Shown: piece by piece, positions 1 through 5,317 of the stretch
Position numbering within the stretch: position 1 is the first letter of the stretch
How the letters are laid out: each line of letters begins with the position of its first letter
NCBI GenBank assembly: GCA_964657445.1
Contig: CAZZVB010000263.1
Location: 1 to 5,317 of the forward strand
From: LMUY01 sp964657445
Lineage (GTDB): Bacteria; Pseudomonadota; Alphaproteobacteria; Acetobacterales; Acetobacteraceae
Direction of reading: 5' to 3'
Length of the DNA stretch: 5,317 nucleotides
Translations under genes and position numbers: made by a program
Notes under the pieces: model-generated
What the model was told of the DNA's origin: nothing
The model's input: the letters and a program-made list of their open reading frames with translations, nothing else
Database searches by the model: none

Positions 1-218
1 AAAATCTGCGTCAGCAAATTACGCTCCGCCTCCGTCAGGTTGCGGTGCCAATCCTTAACGTCGTCGGCGAGCGGCACCTCCTCCGGCAGCCAGTGCACAC
101 GCTGCTGAGTGAGCCAGGCCTCATACGCCCAGGGATAGCGGAACGGCTTATAGACCGGGTTTTCCGTCAGCAGGTTCATCTGAATGGAGACGCTGCTGGG
201 CTGGATGATGCCGTCCAT
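1..218 (-). CDS. nrdB: Ribonucleoside-diphosphate reductase small (beta) subunit, class I, N-terminal part
   Basis: Partial gene: the ATG and first 72 codons are visible and the rest lies beyond the left edge. Class I RNR beta holds the metal/radical cofactor and works with the alpha subunit (NrdA) in the cytoplasm to reduce ribonucleotides to deoxyribonucleotides. Seen here: the segment NPVYKPFRYPWAYEAW (residues 20-35), then W43-L-P-E-E-V. The latter aligns with W48-R-P-E-E-V of E. coli R2, where Trp48 belongs to the radical-transfer path. An acidic stretch and KDWHRNLTEAE follow, as expected at the start of the helical ferritin-like fold. The metal ligands lie downstream of the visible part, so the cofactor subclass (Ia, Ic and so on) cannot be told. 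The start is supported by GGAG (227-230, complement) 8 bases upstream. The leader contains a hairpin and NrdR-box-like elements, annotated separately. Identification is from recalled family sequence, not a search. Confidence 0.87.
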   Translation of the reverse strand, partial: MDGIIQPSSVSIQMNLLTENPVYKPFRYPWAYEAWLTQQRVHWLPEEVPLADDVKDWHRNLTEAERNLLTQI

Positions 219-224
219 GGGTGA

Positions 225-249
225 GGCTCCGTCAAACTCGGTTGGAGCC
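225..249 (-). promoter_or_regulatory. Inverted repeat enclosing the nrdB Shine-Dalgarno
   Basis: GGCTCC at 225-230 and GGAGCC at 244-249 are perfect 6-base inverted arms with a 13-base spacer. On the nrdB mRNA strand, the arm nearest the ATG contains the GGAG Shine-Dalgarno. If the hairpin forms, the ribosome-binding site is paired and initiation would be damped. The stem is short, so function is inference. Confidence 0.35.
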
Positions 250-309
250 CGAATATGAGGGTGGACGCGCGGACGGGCAACGGGATTCGGTCAGGAAACA
301 CACGGCGCG

Positions 310-356
310 AATCTAGATAAAGTGGTTGACATGTCCCCATGACCACAACAGGTGGT
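310..356 (-). promoter_or_regulatory. Possible nrdB promoter with NrdR-box-like elements
   Basis: On the minus strand, 325-310 reads CCACTTTATCTAGATT, which matches about 11 of 16 positions of the usual NrdR box (acaCwATATATwGtgt). Thirty bases upstream is a second CCAC-starting element, a perfect 5-base dyad ACCAC-N5-GTGGT (342-356). NrdR, the zinc/ATP-cone repressor of RNR genes, usually binds two boxes about three helical turns apart overlapping the promoter. A weak sigma-70-like promoter overlaps the downstream box: GGGACA (337-332), a 16-base spacer, TAGATT (315-310). The position before a ribonucleotide reductase gene supports the reading. Both boxes are degenerate, so this stays tentative. 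Confidence 0.35.
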
Positions 357-382
357 TTGTTGCGACCACCAGCGCGGCAGAA

Positions 383-412
383 TGCCGGTTTCGCCACCCG
401 GCGATACCGGCA
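383..412 (-). terminator. Hairpin terminator after the solute-binding protein gene
   Basis: Arms 383-395 and 400-412 form a 13-base stem with a single mismatch and a 4-base loop (ACCC on the plus strand). The stem begins 5 bases after the stop of the minus-strand solute-binding protein gene. Only TTCTG follows it, so there is no real U-tract. It may be an intrinsic terminator of the U-poor kind seen in GC-rich genomes, or a 3'-end stabilising structure. It probably separates this gene from nrdB, which lies downstream on the same strand. Confidence 0.6.
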
Positions 413-417
413 GGCCG

Positions 418-2025
418 TCAAGACAGCGTGGTCAGATCCTGGAACCAGTGCTGCGCCTGCGTGTAGGTCTTCACCCGCGTGGACAGCGCGTGCGGGTTGG
501 TGTCGTGCACCACCCAGACCTGCACCGCGTCATCGACCACTCTCTGATGGATCTGGGCACAGAGACGGTCCTGTTCCGCCGGGTCGAAGCTGCTGGTGAC
601 CTTGTCGCAGAGCGCATCGACCTCCGGGTTGGCGTAACCGCTCCAGTTCACGCCGACCGGTGCGATCTGCCGGCTGCTGTAGAACCGGATCAGCGCGTAG
701 AATGGATCGGACGTCACGTAAGCGATATTGCTGCCGGTGATGCCTTTCAGCGACGGATCGGCCGCCCCCTTGCGCCAGGCCGTATAGGCGACTTCCAGCT
801 CGACGGGCTGGAACTCGACCTGCAGGCCGATCTCCGTCCAGCCCTGCTGGATGAACTCGTTGATCGGCATCGACAGCATTTGGCCGCTGCCCCCGGTCGG
901 CACCATGAATTTGGTGCGCAACGGGTTCGCCTTGCTGTAGCCCGCGTCGGCCATCAGCTTGCGCGCGGCGTCCATGTCGGTGCGGATTTTGAACGCCGGT
1001 GACCCGAACCAGGGGCTTGCCGGGTCCACCTGGCCTACGGCCGGTTTCGCCAGGCCGCCCATCAACTGCACGACCCCATCCCGATCCACCGCGAGGTTCG
1101 CCGCCTGGCGCACCCGCAGGTCGCGCCACGGACTGCCCTCCACCAGCGACAGGTGATAGTTCCAGACGTGCGGCGTGACGTTGCCGGCGATCCGCGCCCC
1201 ACCCGATCGCAATTGCGCCACCGCATCGGGCGCCGGCGTCTCGATCAGATCCACCTGGCTGGTGAGCAGCGCATTCGCCCGGGTCAGGTCCTCCGGCGCG
1301 CAGGTCAGGGTCAGCCGGTCGAGCTTGGCCAGCCGGCTGCGGTTCCAATAGGCGTCGTTGCGCGCCATCTCGAGCTTCGCGCGCGGCACCAGGGTCGTGA
1401 GCTTGAAGGGCCCCGTTCCCGAAGGGGCGAAGGCAAACTTCTCCCAGCTCCCCAGCTTCGCGTACTGCGCGGGCGAGGAAATCAGGAACCACAGCATCTG
1501 ATACGGAAACAGCGCATCAACCGCCTTGGTCGTCACCTGAACCGTCATCGGGCCGGTTTTCTTCCACGACGCGACGGACGGCAGCCGCGGCTTCACCTGG
1601 GCGGCCTGCCTATTGTCGAAATGCGCCGCTTGCGGGTTCAGGACTTTCTCGAAGTTCCAAACGACCGCGTCGGCGTCGAACGCTGAGCCGTCGTGGAACG
1701 TCACCCCGTCGCGCAGCTGGAACGTCCAGACCCGGCGGTCCGCAGGATCGCTCTCCCACGACGTCGCAAGGCCTGGGATCAGCTTGCCAGGCCGGTCCGC
1801 GACATCCAGCTCCCACGCGACCAGCGGGTCATACAGGGTCAGCCCGGTGAACTGGTAGGCGCCAGCGCCCCGGTCCGGCTGACCAGTGGTCAGCGGGATG
1901 TCAGCCATCGAGATGCCGTAGCTCAGCGCATGGCCGGCCGGCTGCGCCAAGGCGAGTCTGGGGAGCCCGGCCGAAAGGCTGGCGGCGCCGGCGAGTGCGG
2001 CACGGCGGGAAAGCGAAACCTGCAA
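418..2025 (-). CDS. ABC transporter solute-binding protein, family 5 (peptide/nickel type)
   Basis: 535 residues, normal for SBP_bac_5. These periplasmic receptors capture oligopeptides, nickel complexes, opines or similar solutes and pass them to an ABC permease. The signal peptide has twin arginines (SLSRRAALAG, residues 4-13), an Ala/Leu-rich core and a likely cleavage after ALA27, so Tat export is plausible although the usual Phe is absent. Family marks are PGLATSW (about 84-90), WTFQLRDGVTFHDG (100-113), SGTGPF (202-207) and RQAANLAVDRDGVV. The chosen start is TTG at 2025-2023, because GGAG (2037-2034) sits 8 bases upstream and the signal peptide then starts at once. A longer reading from 2106 adds 27 residues of no signal-peptide character. 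No permease or ATPase gene is present: one side is nrdB, the other a divergent HlyD gene. Substrate unknown. Confidence 0.88.
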   Translation of the reverse strand: MQVSLSRRAALAGAASLSAGLPRLALAQPAGHALSYGISMADIPLTTGQPDRGAGAYQFTGLTLYDPLVAWELDVADRPGKLIPGLATSWESDPADRRVWTFQLRDGVTFHDGSAFDADAVVWNFEKVLNPQAAHFDNRQAAQVKPRLPSVASWKKTGPMTVQVTTKAVDALFPYQMLWFLISSPAQYAKLGSWEKFAFAPSGTGPFKLTTLVPRAKLEMARNDAYWNRSRLAKLDRLTLTCAPEDLTRANALLTSQVDLIETPAPDAVAQLRSGGARIAGNVTPHVWNYHLSLVEGSPWRDLRVRQAANLAVDRDGVVQLMGGLAKPAVGQVDPASPWFGSPAFKIRTDMDAARKLMADAGYSKANPLRTKFMVPTGGSGQMLSMPINEFIQQGWTEIGLQVEFQPVELEVAYTAWRKGAADPSLKGITGSNIAYVTSDPFYALIRFYSSRQIAPVGVNWSGYANPEVDALCDKVTSSFDPAEQDRLCAQIHQRVVDDAVQVWVVHDTNPHALSTRVKTYTQAQHWFQDLTTLS

Positions 2026-2043
2026 GGTGTAATCTCCGGAAGC

Positions 2044-2067
2044 GTTCGTCCTGAGTAGACAACGAAC
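2044..2067. promoter_or_regulatory. Dyad GTTCGT-N12-ACGAAC in the divergent intergenic region
   Basis: Perfect 6-base arms (2044-2049 and 2062-2067) are separated by 12 bases. The dyad lies just upstream of the Shine-Dalgarno of the solute-binding protein gene. It could be an operator half-site pair or a hairpin in that gene's leader. No regulator gene is visible to assign it to. Confidence 0.25.
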
Positions 2068-2072
2068 CGCGA

Positions 2073-2085
2073 CGCAAGACTTGCG
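2073..2085. promoter_or_regulatory. 13-base palindrome CGCAAG-A-CTTGCG, candidate operator
   Basis: CGCAAG and CTTGCG are perfect inverted arms around one central A. The site sits between two divergent genes, 47 bases before the TTG of the solute-binding protein gene and 88 bases before the ATG of the HlyD gene. Its size and symmetry suit a dimeric transcription factor. I could not place convincing -35/-10 elements in this intergenic region. Confidence 0.35.
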
Positions 2086-2173
2086 CCATCGCACGACATC
2101 CGGCACGTCTCTGCCAGCCGTGCGCCAGCGCGGCCCAAGCCGTCCAGGCGCCCCGGGAGTTCACGCATGGTGT

Positions 2174-3571
2174 ATGCCCGCATCTCTCATCAGGGCTGAC
2201 GTGACGGACCGCACCGCAGCTTACCCGTTCAAGGCCGGACAGCACCCCGCCGCTCTGACCCGCCATCAGTGGCGTGACCCGGTATTCGCAAGGACCGTCG
2301 ATCCCGCCGCGTTGGGGCCGGACGCCTGGTCACCGCGTCAGCGCTTTGCCCCGCCCGGCCCTGCCCGCGCATGCCTGACGGCAAAGCTGCGCGCGGAAAC
2401 CGCGGCCGTCCCGCCCTTCGTGATCATCGCCCCGGTTATCGCGCCTACCATTGCGCCACCGGTGCCGCTGGAAGCAGCAGGATCGCCCAATGAGCCCGGC
2501 GAGTTGCCCGCCGCCGCGTTCGAAGAAACCGAGGTACTGCAAGCCGTCGAGGCGATCGACCATCAGCCCGCCCTGCTGGCGCCGGAAGCTGACGAGCCTT
2601 TGCCGGAGCCGCTCGAAGCCGCGCCACCGGCTGACGAGATGGAGGCCGCCAACCTAAGGCCTAGTTTTTGGCTCCATCCCGCCGGTACGGCGGCAGGGTT
2701 GCAGCCGCAAGACGACGTACCGCGGGATGAGCCGGATGACGGCCCCCCTTTCGGGCTTTCGCCACCCGTAAGCCGCGATGCCGGCGTAAGGACGCGCCGG
2801 TTTCTCAATCCCGCCGTCCTCGGCTCCGCGGCGCTGGCACTCACGGTCCTGGTCACGTGCGCGGTCCTGCTGTTGCTGCTGCCGCGGCTGTCTGCCTCAC
2901 GCGCACCGGTCCAGGCGCTGTTCAACGCCCCCATGATGGTGGTGCGCGCCAGCCGTTCGGGCCGCATTACCGCTCTGGCCGTCACGGCCGGCCAGGCGGT
3001 CGCTCCGGATGCCACACTGCTGGTTCTGCACACCGATCCACCGCCCGACCCGGCAGCGTCCGTGCTGCGCGCGCAACTCGAGGCTGCGAAAACGCGGGTG
3101 GCTGCCTTGGACGATACCCTAGCCCAGCCTGCCCCTGCGACCGACGCGGGGCGGGCACGCAACGCCGATCTTCGCAGGCAACGCGAAACCGCAGCGCTCG
3201 ATGTGGCCAGGCTGCAGGATCAGGTCGCGCAGATCGTGACGAAACCCGCCATCGATATCCCGGTCCGCGCTGGCGTGCACGGGATCGTCCGCTCCCTGGA
3301 GGCACAGTCAGGGACGGACGTGACGACCGGGTTGCCGTTGATCCGGCTGCTCGACTGCGACCACGCCTTCCTCACCTTGGCGCCGAACGGCCAGATGAAG
3401 GCCGGCCAAGACGTCAAGGTGAGCCTGCCGGGTCAGCCGCCGTTCTCCGCCAAGATACGCCCGTCACGCGGGGTCGCGGAGCCGCCCGACAGCTACGTGG
3501 TCGGGCTCGATCCGGCTCAGCTTGCGAGCTGCCCGGTCGGCGCCGCGGCGACGGTCACGCCGGTCAGCTGA
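2174..3571 (+). CDS. HlyD-type membrane-fusion (periplasmic adaptor) protein with long Pro/Glu-rich N-terminus
   Basis: 465 residues from the ATG at 2174. Residues 1-210 are cytoplasmic, rich in Pro, Ala and Glu, with a short IIAP-VIAP-TIAP repeat (about 84-95) and an acidic stretch. One transmembrane helix follows (about 214-237), preceded by Arg residues (RTRR). Then come a lipoyl-like half-motif (SRSGRITALAVTAGQAV, about 260-276), an Ala/Arg/Leu-rich coiled-coil hairpin (about 297-355), the second lipoyl half (AGVHGIVRSLEAQSG, about 366-380) and a beta-barrel tail. This is the HlyD/Alg44-like order. Such proteins bridge an inner-membrane transporter or polysaccharide synthase to the outer membrane. 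No PilZ motif (RxxxR, D/NxSxxG) is visible, unlike Alg44. The start is uncertain: TTG 2081, GTG 2201 and ATG 2639 are in frame. I prefer 2174 because codon third positions become G/C-biased shortly after it, although the nearest Shine-Dalgarno (GGGAG, 2155-2159) is 14 bases away. No partner transporter or synthase is in the window. Confidence 0.72.
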   Translation: MPASLIRADVTDRTAAYPFKAGQHPAALTRHQWRDPVFARTVDPAALGPDAWSPRQRFAPPGPARACLTAKLRAETAAVPPFVIIAPVIAPTIAPPVPLEAAGSPNEPGELPAAAFEETEVLQAVEAIDHQPALLAPEADEPLPEPLEAAPPADEMEAANLRPSFWLHPAGTAAGLQPQDDVPRDEPDDGPPFGLSPPVSRDAGVRTRRFLNPAVLGSAALALTVLVTCAVLLLLLPRLSASRAPVQALFNAPMMVVRASRSGRITALAVTAGQAVAPDATLLVLHTDPPPDPAASVLRAQLEAAKTRVAALDDTLAQPAPATDAGRARNADLRRQRETAALDVARLQDQVAQIVTKPAIDIPVRAGVHGIVRSLEAQSGTDVTTGLPLIRLLDCDHAFLTLAPNGQMKAGQDVKVSLPGQPPFSAKIRPSRGVAEPPDSYVVGLDPAQLASCPVGAAATVTPVS

Positions 3572-3574
3572 GCG

Positions 3575-3928
3575 CTACTTGCCCGGGCAGGGATAGTTGG
3601 CCTTCACCATGGCGATGACGAGGTCCACTCCGGACCCTTTGGTCGCTTCGGGCTTGGACTGTCCGAACTTGCCCATCGCTTCCCGCAGGGCAACGAGCTT
3701 GACGCCGGGCGGCGGGCAGACGGCGCTTTTCAGCTCCGGATTGCTCGCTATGGCATCCAGCGTGCCCGCGAGGTAGCCGTTGCAGGCATTTTCTTCCGCA
3801 GCATTGTTGCGCGCCGCACAGGCCGTGGCCAGCCGGGATCCATTTATGAAGGCTTGAGCATGGGCAGGGCTGGCCGCGATCGGCGCGGCCACGGCCAGCG
3901 CGCCAAGGATGGCGAACGATAGTCTCAT
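3575..3928 (-). CDS. Secreted Rap1a/Tai-family immunity-like protein
   Basis: 117 residues. A Sec signal peptide (MRLSFAILGALAVAAPIAAS, then PAHA) is likely cleaved after Ala24. The mature part of about 93 residues carries four cysteines (37, 49, 71, 114), enough for two disulfides in the periplasm. The pattern matches the Rap1a/Tai domain as I know it: FINGSRLATAC, then CNGYLAGTLDA, VCPPPGVK, and a C-terminal YPCPGK. Rap1a and Tai4 proteins neutralise type VI secreted peptidoglycan amidases, but many alphaproteobacterial members are orphans of unknown role. The ATG is preferred to the adjacent upstream TTG (3931): GGGAGG (3943-3938) lies 9 bases before the ATG and 6 before the TTG. It follows the transglutaminase-like gene by 30 bases, probably in the same operon. 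Its stop is three bases from the stop of the convergent HlyD gene. No type VI component or amidase effector is visible, so the immunity role is unproven. Confidence 0.72.
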   Translation of the reverse strand: MRLSFAILGALAVAAPIAASPAHAQAFINGSRLATACAARNNAAEENACNGYLAGTLDAIASNPELKSAVCPPPGVKLVALREAMGKFGQSKPEATKGSGVDLVIAMVKANYPCPGK

Positions 3929-3958
3929 CAAGGCAAACCTCCCGCTGTTTGCGGCAGC

Positions 3959-4780
3959 CTACTCCGCCAGCTCCAGGGTCGTCACCTCGAACACGCTGAG
4001 CCATGCCGGCCCGAAGCTGGTGACCAGGGCGACGTCTGTCGCGTCCCGGCCCCGCGCCATCAGGATGCGCCCGATCCGCGGCTTGTTGTGCCGTGCATCG
4101 AAGGTGTACCAGCGCCCGCCATCCGGGCCGTCGAGATACGCCTCGAACCAGGCCGAGAAATCCATCGGCGCGTCGCTGAGCGGGATGCCGATATCGCCGA
4201 GATAGCCGGTGCAGTAGCGCGCCGGGATGTTCATGCAGCGGCACAGCGTCACGGCAAGGTGGGCGTAATCCCGGCAGACGCCCTGCCGCTCGTTATATCC
4301 GTCCCAGGCCGTCTTGTCCGGGCGGGCATGCTCGTAGCCGAAGGTGATCCGCTCATGCGCGAAATCGCAGATCGCCTGCACGCGCGCCCAACCCGGCTCG
4401 GTGCCGCCGAACAGCGACCAGGCGATGTTGGAAAGCTTGTCGGTTTCGCAGTAGCGGCTGCCGAGCAGGTAAACCAGCGCGCCGTTCGGCAAATCCTGCA
4501 CGTCGAACTGCGCAGCCTCCGACACGATCGGATCAGGCAAGCCGCTGTCATAGATGTCGAACTCGGTCGTGAGTTCCGTGCGGCCTTTGATCGCGACGAC
4601 CCGGTGGCAGACATTGCCGAAATCGTCGGTGTAGGCGCGCAGGTCCAAGTCCGGTGTCGTGCTCAGCACGGGCTTGGTGATCAGGTCCTGCTCGCGGGAC
4701 GGGTGAACGCTCAGCGCGAGCAGCATCGGCACGGGCTGTGCGCAATCGTAGCCGATCCGGAAGCCGCAACGGATGCGCAT
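3959..4780 (-). CDS. Transglutaminase-like family protein lacking the canonical catalytic His
   Basis: 273 residues, no signal peptide, probably cytoplasmic. The N-terminal part (about 1-95, with YTDDFGNVCHR) resembles the beta-rich domain that precedes bacterial transglutaminase-like cores. The core follows: ERQGVCRDYAHLAVTLCR with the presumed nucleophile Cys169, IPARYCTGYLGD, and DFSAWFEAYL where the family normally has His-Ala-Trp. Here the position is Ser209. WYTFDARHN supplies Asp228. His231 lies close by and might substitute, or the protein may have lost or changed activity. The family folds like papain and includes proteases, amidases and transglutaminases; the substrate here is unknown. 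The ATG is supported by TAAGGA (4794-4789), which overlaps the stop of the upstream paralogue, so translation is probably coupled. Confidence is high for the family and low for activity. Confidence 0.85.
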   Translation of the reverse strand: MRIRCGFRIGYDCAQPVPMLLALSVHPSREQDLITKPVLSTTPDLDLRAYTDDFGNVCHRVVAIKGRTELTTEFDIYDSGLPDPIVSEAAQFDVQDLPNGALVYLLGSRYCETDKLSNIAWSLFGGTEPGWARVQAICDFAHERITFGYEHARPDKTAWDGYNERQGVCRDYAHLAVTLCRCMNIPARYCTGYLGDIGIPLSDAPMDFSAWFEAYLDGPDGGRWYTFDARHNKPRIGRILMARGRDATDVALVTSFGPAWLSVFEVTTLELAE

Positions 4781-4794
4781 GGGTGAATTCCTTA
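4781..4794 (-). promoter_or_regulatory. Shine-Dalgarno overlapping the upstream stop codon
   Basis: On the minus strand, the TAA stop (4794-4792) of the upstream transglutaminase gene is part of TAAGGA, and AAGGA lies 8 bases before the ATG at 4780. This fixes the start of the downstream gene and points to translational coupling of the pair. Confidence 0.7.
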
Positions 4795-5317
4795 GGAAGC
4801 TGTTTCAATGGCGGGCATGATTTCGGTAACGCGTACGGACACATCCATGCCGATGCAATCCGCCGATGCGCCAGTCCAACTTCCCGAGAGCGGCACCGCC
4901 ATGGCCGGGTCTCGCACGACGCTGACGCGGATGAGGCCGCGGCTGCCGACGATCCCATTGGTCGGGTCGAAATCCACCCAGCCGGCGCCGGGCAAGAACA
5001 CCTGAACCCAGGCATGCGTGTTGCCGCCGCCATGTTTCTCGGCTTCCGCCGGATGGGTGCGCGGCGGCACGTGCAGGTAGCCGGAGACGAACCGCGCCGC
5101 CAGCCCGAGCGAACGGACCGCCTCCATCATCAGCATCGCGAAGTCCCGGCAGGTCCCCGTCTCCAGTTGCAGGGTCGTCCGAGGGTCCTGGATGCCGGGT
5201 TCATGCCGCGCCCGGTAGGTCAGGCGGTGCCGGATGGCCTTGGTCATGTTGCCCAGCAGATCGACGGTTTGCGTGGGCCCGCTCTCGGCCAGGAACCCAT
5301 GGGCCCAGCGATCGACC
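4792..5317 (-). CDS. Transglutaminase-like family protein, C-terminal part, complete catalytic triad
   Basis: Partial gene: 174 C-terminal residues and the stop are visible. The frame stays open to the right edge, so the start lies outside. An internal Met at 5247 is not the start, because the frame upstream of it continues with family-like sequence (WAHGFLAESGPTQTVDLLGN). The core is canonical: TGTCRDFAMLMMEAVR with the nucleophile Cys (codon 5151-5149), GLAARFVSGYLHVPP, NTHAWVQVFLPGAGW with the His (codon 5016-5014), and DFDPTNGIVGS with the Asp. The tail (IRVSVVRDPAMAVPLSG, then MDVSVRV) is the usual C-terminus of this subfamily. The fold is papain-like; protease, amidase or crosslinking activity are all possible. 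It is followed after 11 bases by its divergent paralogue, so the two are co-transcribed. In other alphaproteobacteria such genes often sit with ATP-grasp and alpha-E domain genes, but that neighbourhood is not visible here. Confidence 0.88.
   Translation of the reverse strand, partial: VDRWAHGFLAESGPTQTVDLLGNMTKAIRHRLTYRARHEPGIQDPRTTLQLETGTCRDFAMLMMEAVRSLGLAARFVSGYLHVPPRTHPAEAEKHGGGNTHAWVQVFLPGAGWVDFDPTNGIVGSRGLIRVSVVRDPAMAVPLSGSWTGASADCIGMDVSVRVTEIMPAIETAS

Noticed and set aside
326..331. Perfect TTGACA on the plus strand
   Set aside because: No acceptable -10 lies 16-18 bases downstream (the sequence there is caggtg), and no plus-strand gene follows.
176..421. 81-residue minus-strand frame across the nrdB leader
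   Set aside because: It overlaps the nrdB start in another frame, covers the hairpin and promoter-like elements, and its sequence looks non-coding.
352..1002. 216-residue open frame on the plus strand opposite the solute-binding protein gene
   Set aside because: It is antisense to a well-recognised gene, has no recognisable domain, and such frames are expected opposite GC-rich coding sequence.
530..1492. 320-residue open frame on the minus strand inside the solute-binding protein gene
   Set aside because: It is an Arg/Gly-rich shifted frame of a gene whose main frame carries all family motifs, and the main frame shows no break that would call for a frameshift.
2653..2675. AGGCCT palindrome followed by TTTTT, resembling a terminator
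   Set aside because: It is inside the HlyD coding region, and the palindrome has no loop and so could not make a stable hairpin.
2563..3162. 199-residue minus-strand frame opposite the HlyD gene
   Set aside because: Ser/Ala/Arg-rich composition without motifs. The opposite strand has the membrane helix, lipoyl halves and coiled coil in order.
2857..3618. 253-residue plus-strand frame overlapping the HlyD gene and running past its stop
   Set aside because: Arg/Gly-rich shadow in another frame, with no domain and no ribosome-binding site of note.
3564..4244. 226-residue minus-strand frame spanning the Rap1a-like gene and the end of the transglutaminase-like gene
   Set aside because: It is a shifted frame across two genes that each have their own motifs, start and stop.
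4088..4786. 232-residue plus-strand frame opposite the transglutaminase-like gene
   Set aside because: Antisense shadow with low-complexity Ala/Arg/Val content and no recognisable motif.

Overview
The window comes from a GC-rich bacterium, most likely an alphaproteobacterium of the Rhodospirillales/Acetobacteraceae type. This rests on strongly G/C-biased third codon positions, the NrdB N-terminus, the Ala/Pro-rich envelope proteins and the transglutaminase-like gene pair. It is inference, because the window has no rRNA or phylogenetic marker. I see no tRNA, rRNA, insertion sequence, CRISPR array or phage gene.

Layout, left to right. (1) 1-218, minus: the first 72 residues of a class I ribonucleotide reductase small subunit (nrdB), running off the left edge. 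(2) 219-417: a dense intergenic region with a hairpin over the nrdB ribosome-binding site, a possible promoter with NrdR-box-like elements, and a strong hairpin just past the next gene's stop. (3) 418-2025, minus: a family 5 (peptide/nickel type) ABC-transporter solute-binding protein with a twin-arginine-type signal peptide and a probable TTG start. (4) 2026-2173: a divergent intergenic region with two dyads. (5) 2174-3571, plus: an HlyD-type membrane-fusion protein with an unusual Pro/Ala/Glu-rich cytoplasmic N-terminus of about 210 residues. (6) 3575-3928, minus: a small secreted four-cysteine protein of the Rap1a/Tai immunity-protein family, whose stop is three bases from the stop of the convergent HlyD gene. 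(7) 3959-4780 and 4792-5317, minus: two tandem transglutaminase-like proteins, the second running off the right edge.

The minus-strand genes from 5317 down to 3575 look like one operon: gaps are 11 and 30 bases, and a Shine-Dalgarno overlaps the upstream stop. The upstream transglutaminase has a complete Cys-His-Asp triad. The downstream one keeps Cys and Asp but has Ser where the His should be. A Rap1a/Tai-like periplasmic protein follows them. Known Tai proteins inhibit papain-fold amidases, so the grouping is suggestive, though not proof of a toxin/inhibitor system. The HlyD protein and the solute-binding protein have no partner genes in the window, so their substrates cannot be read from context.
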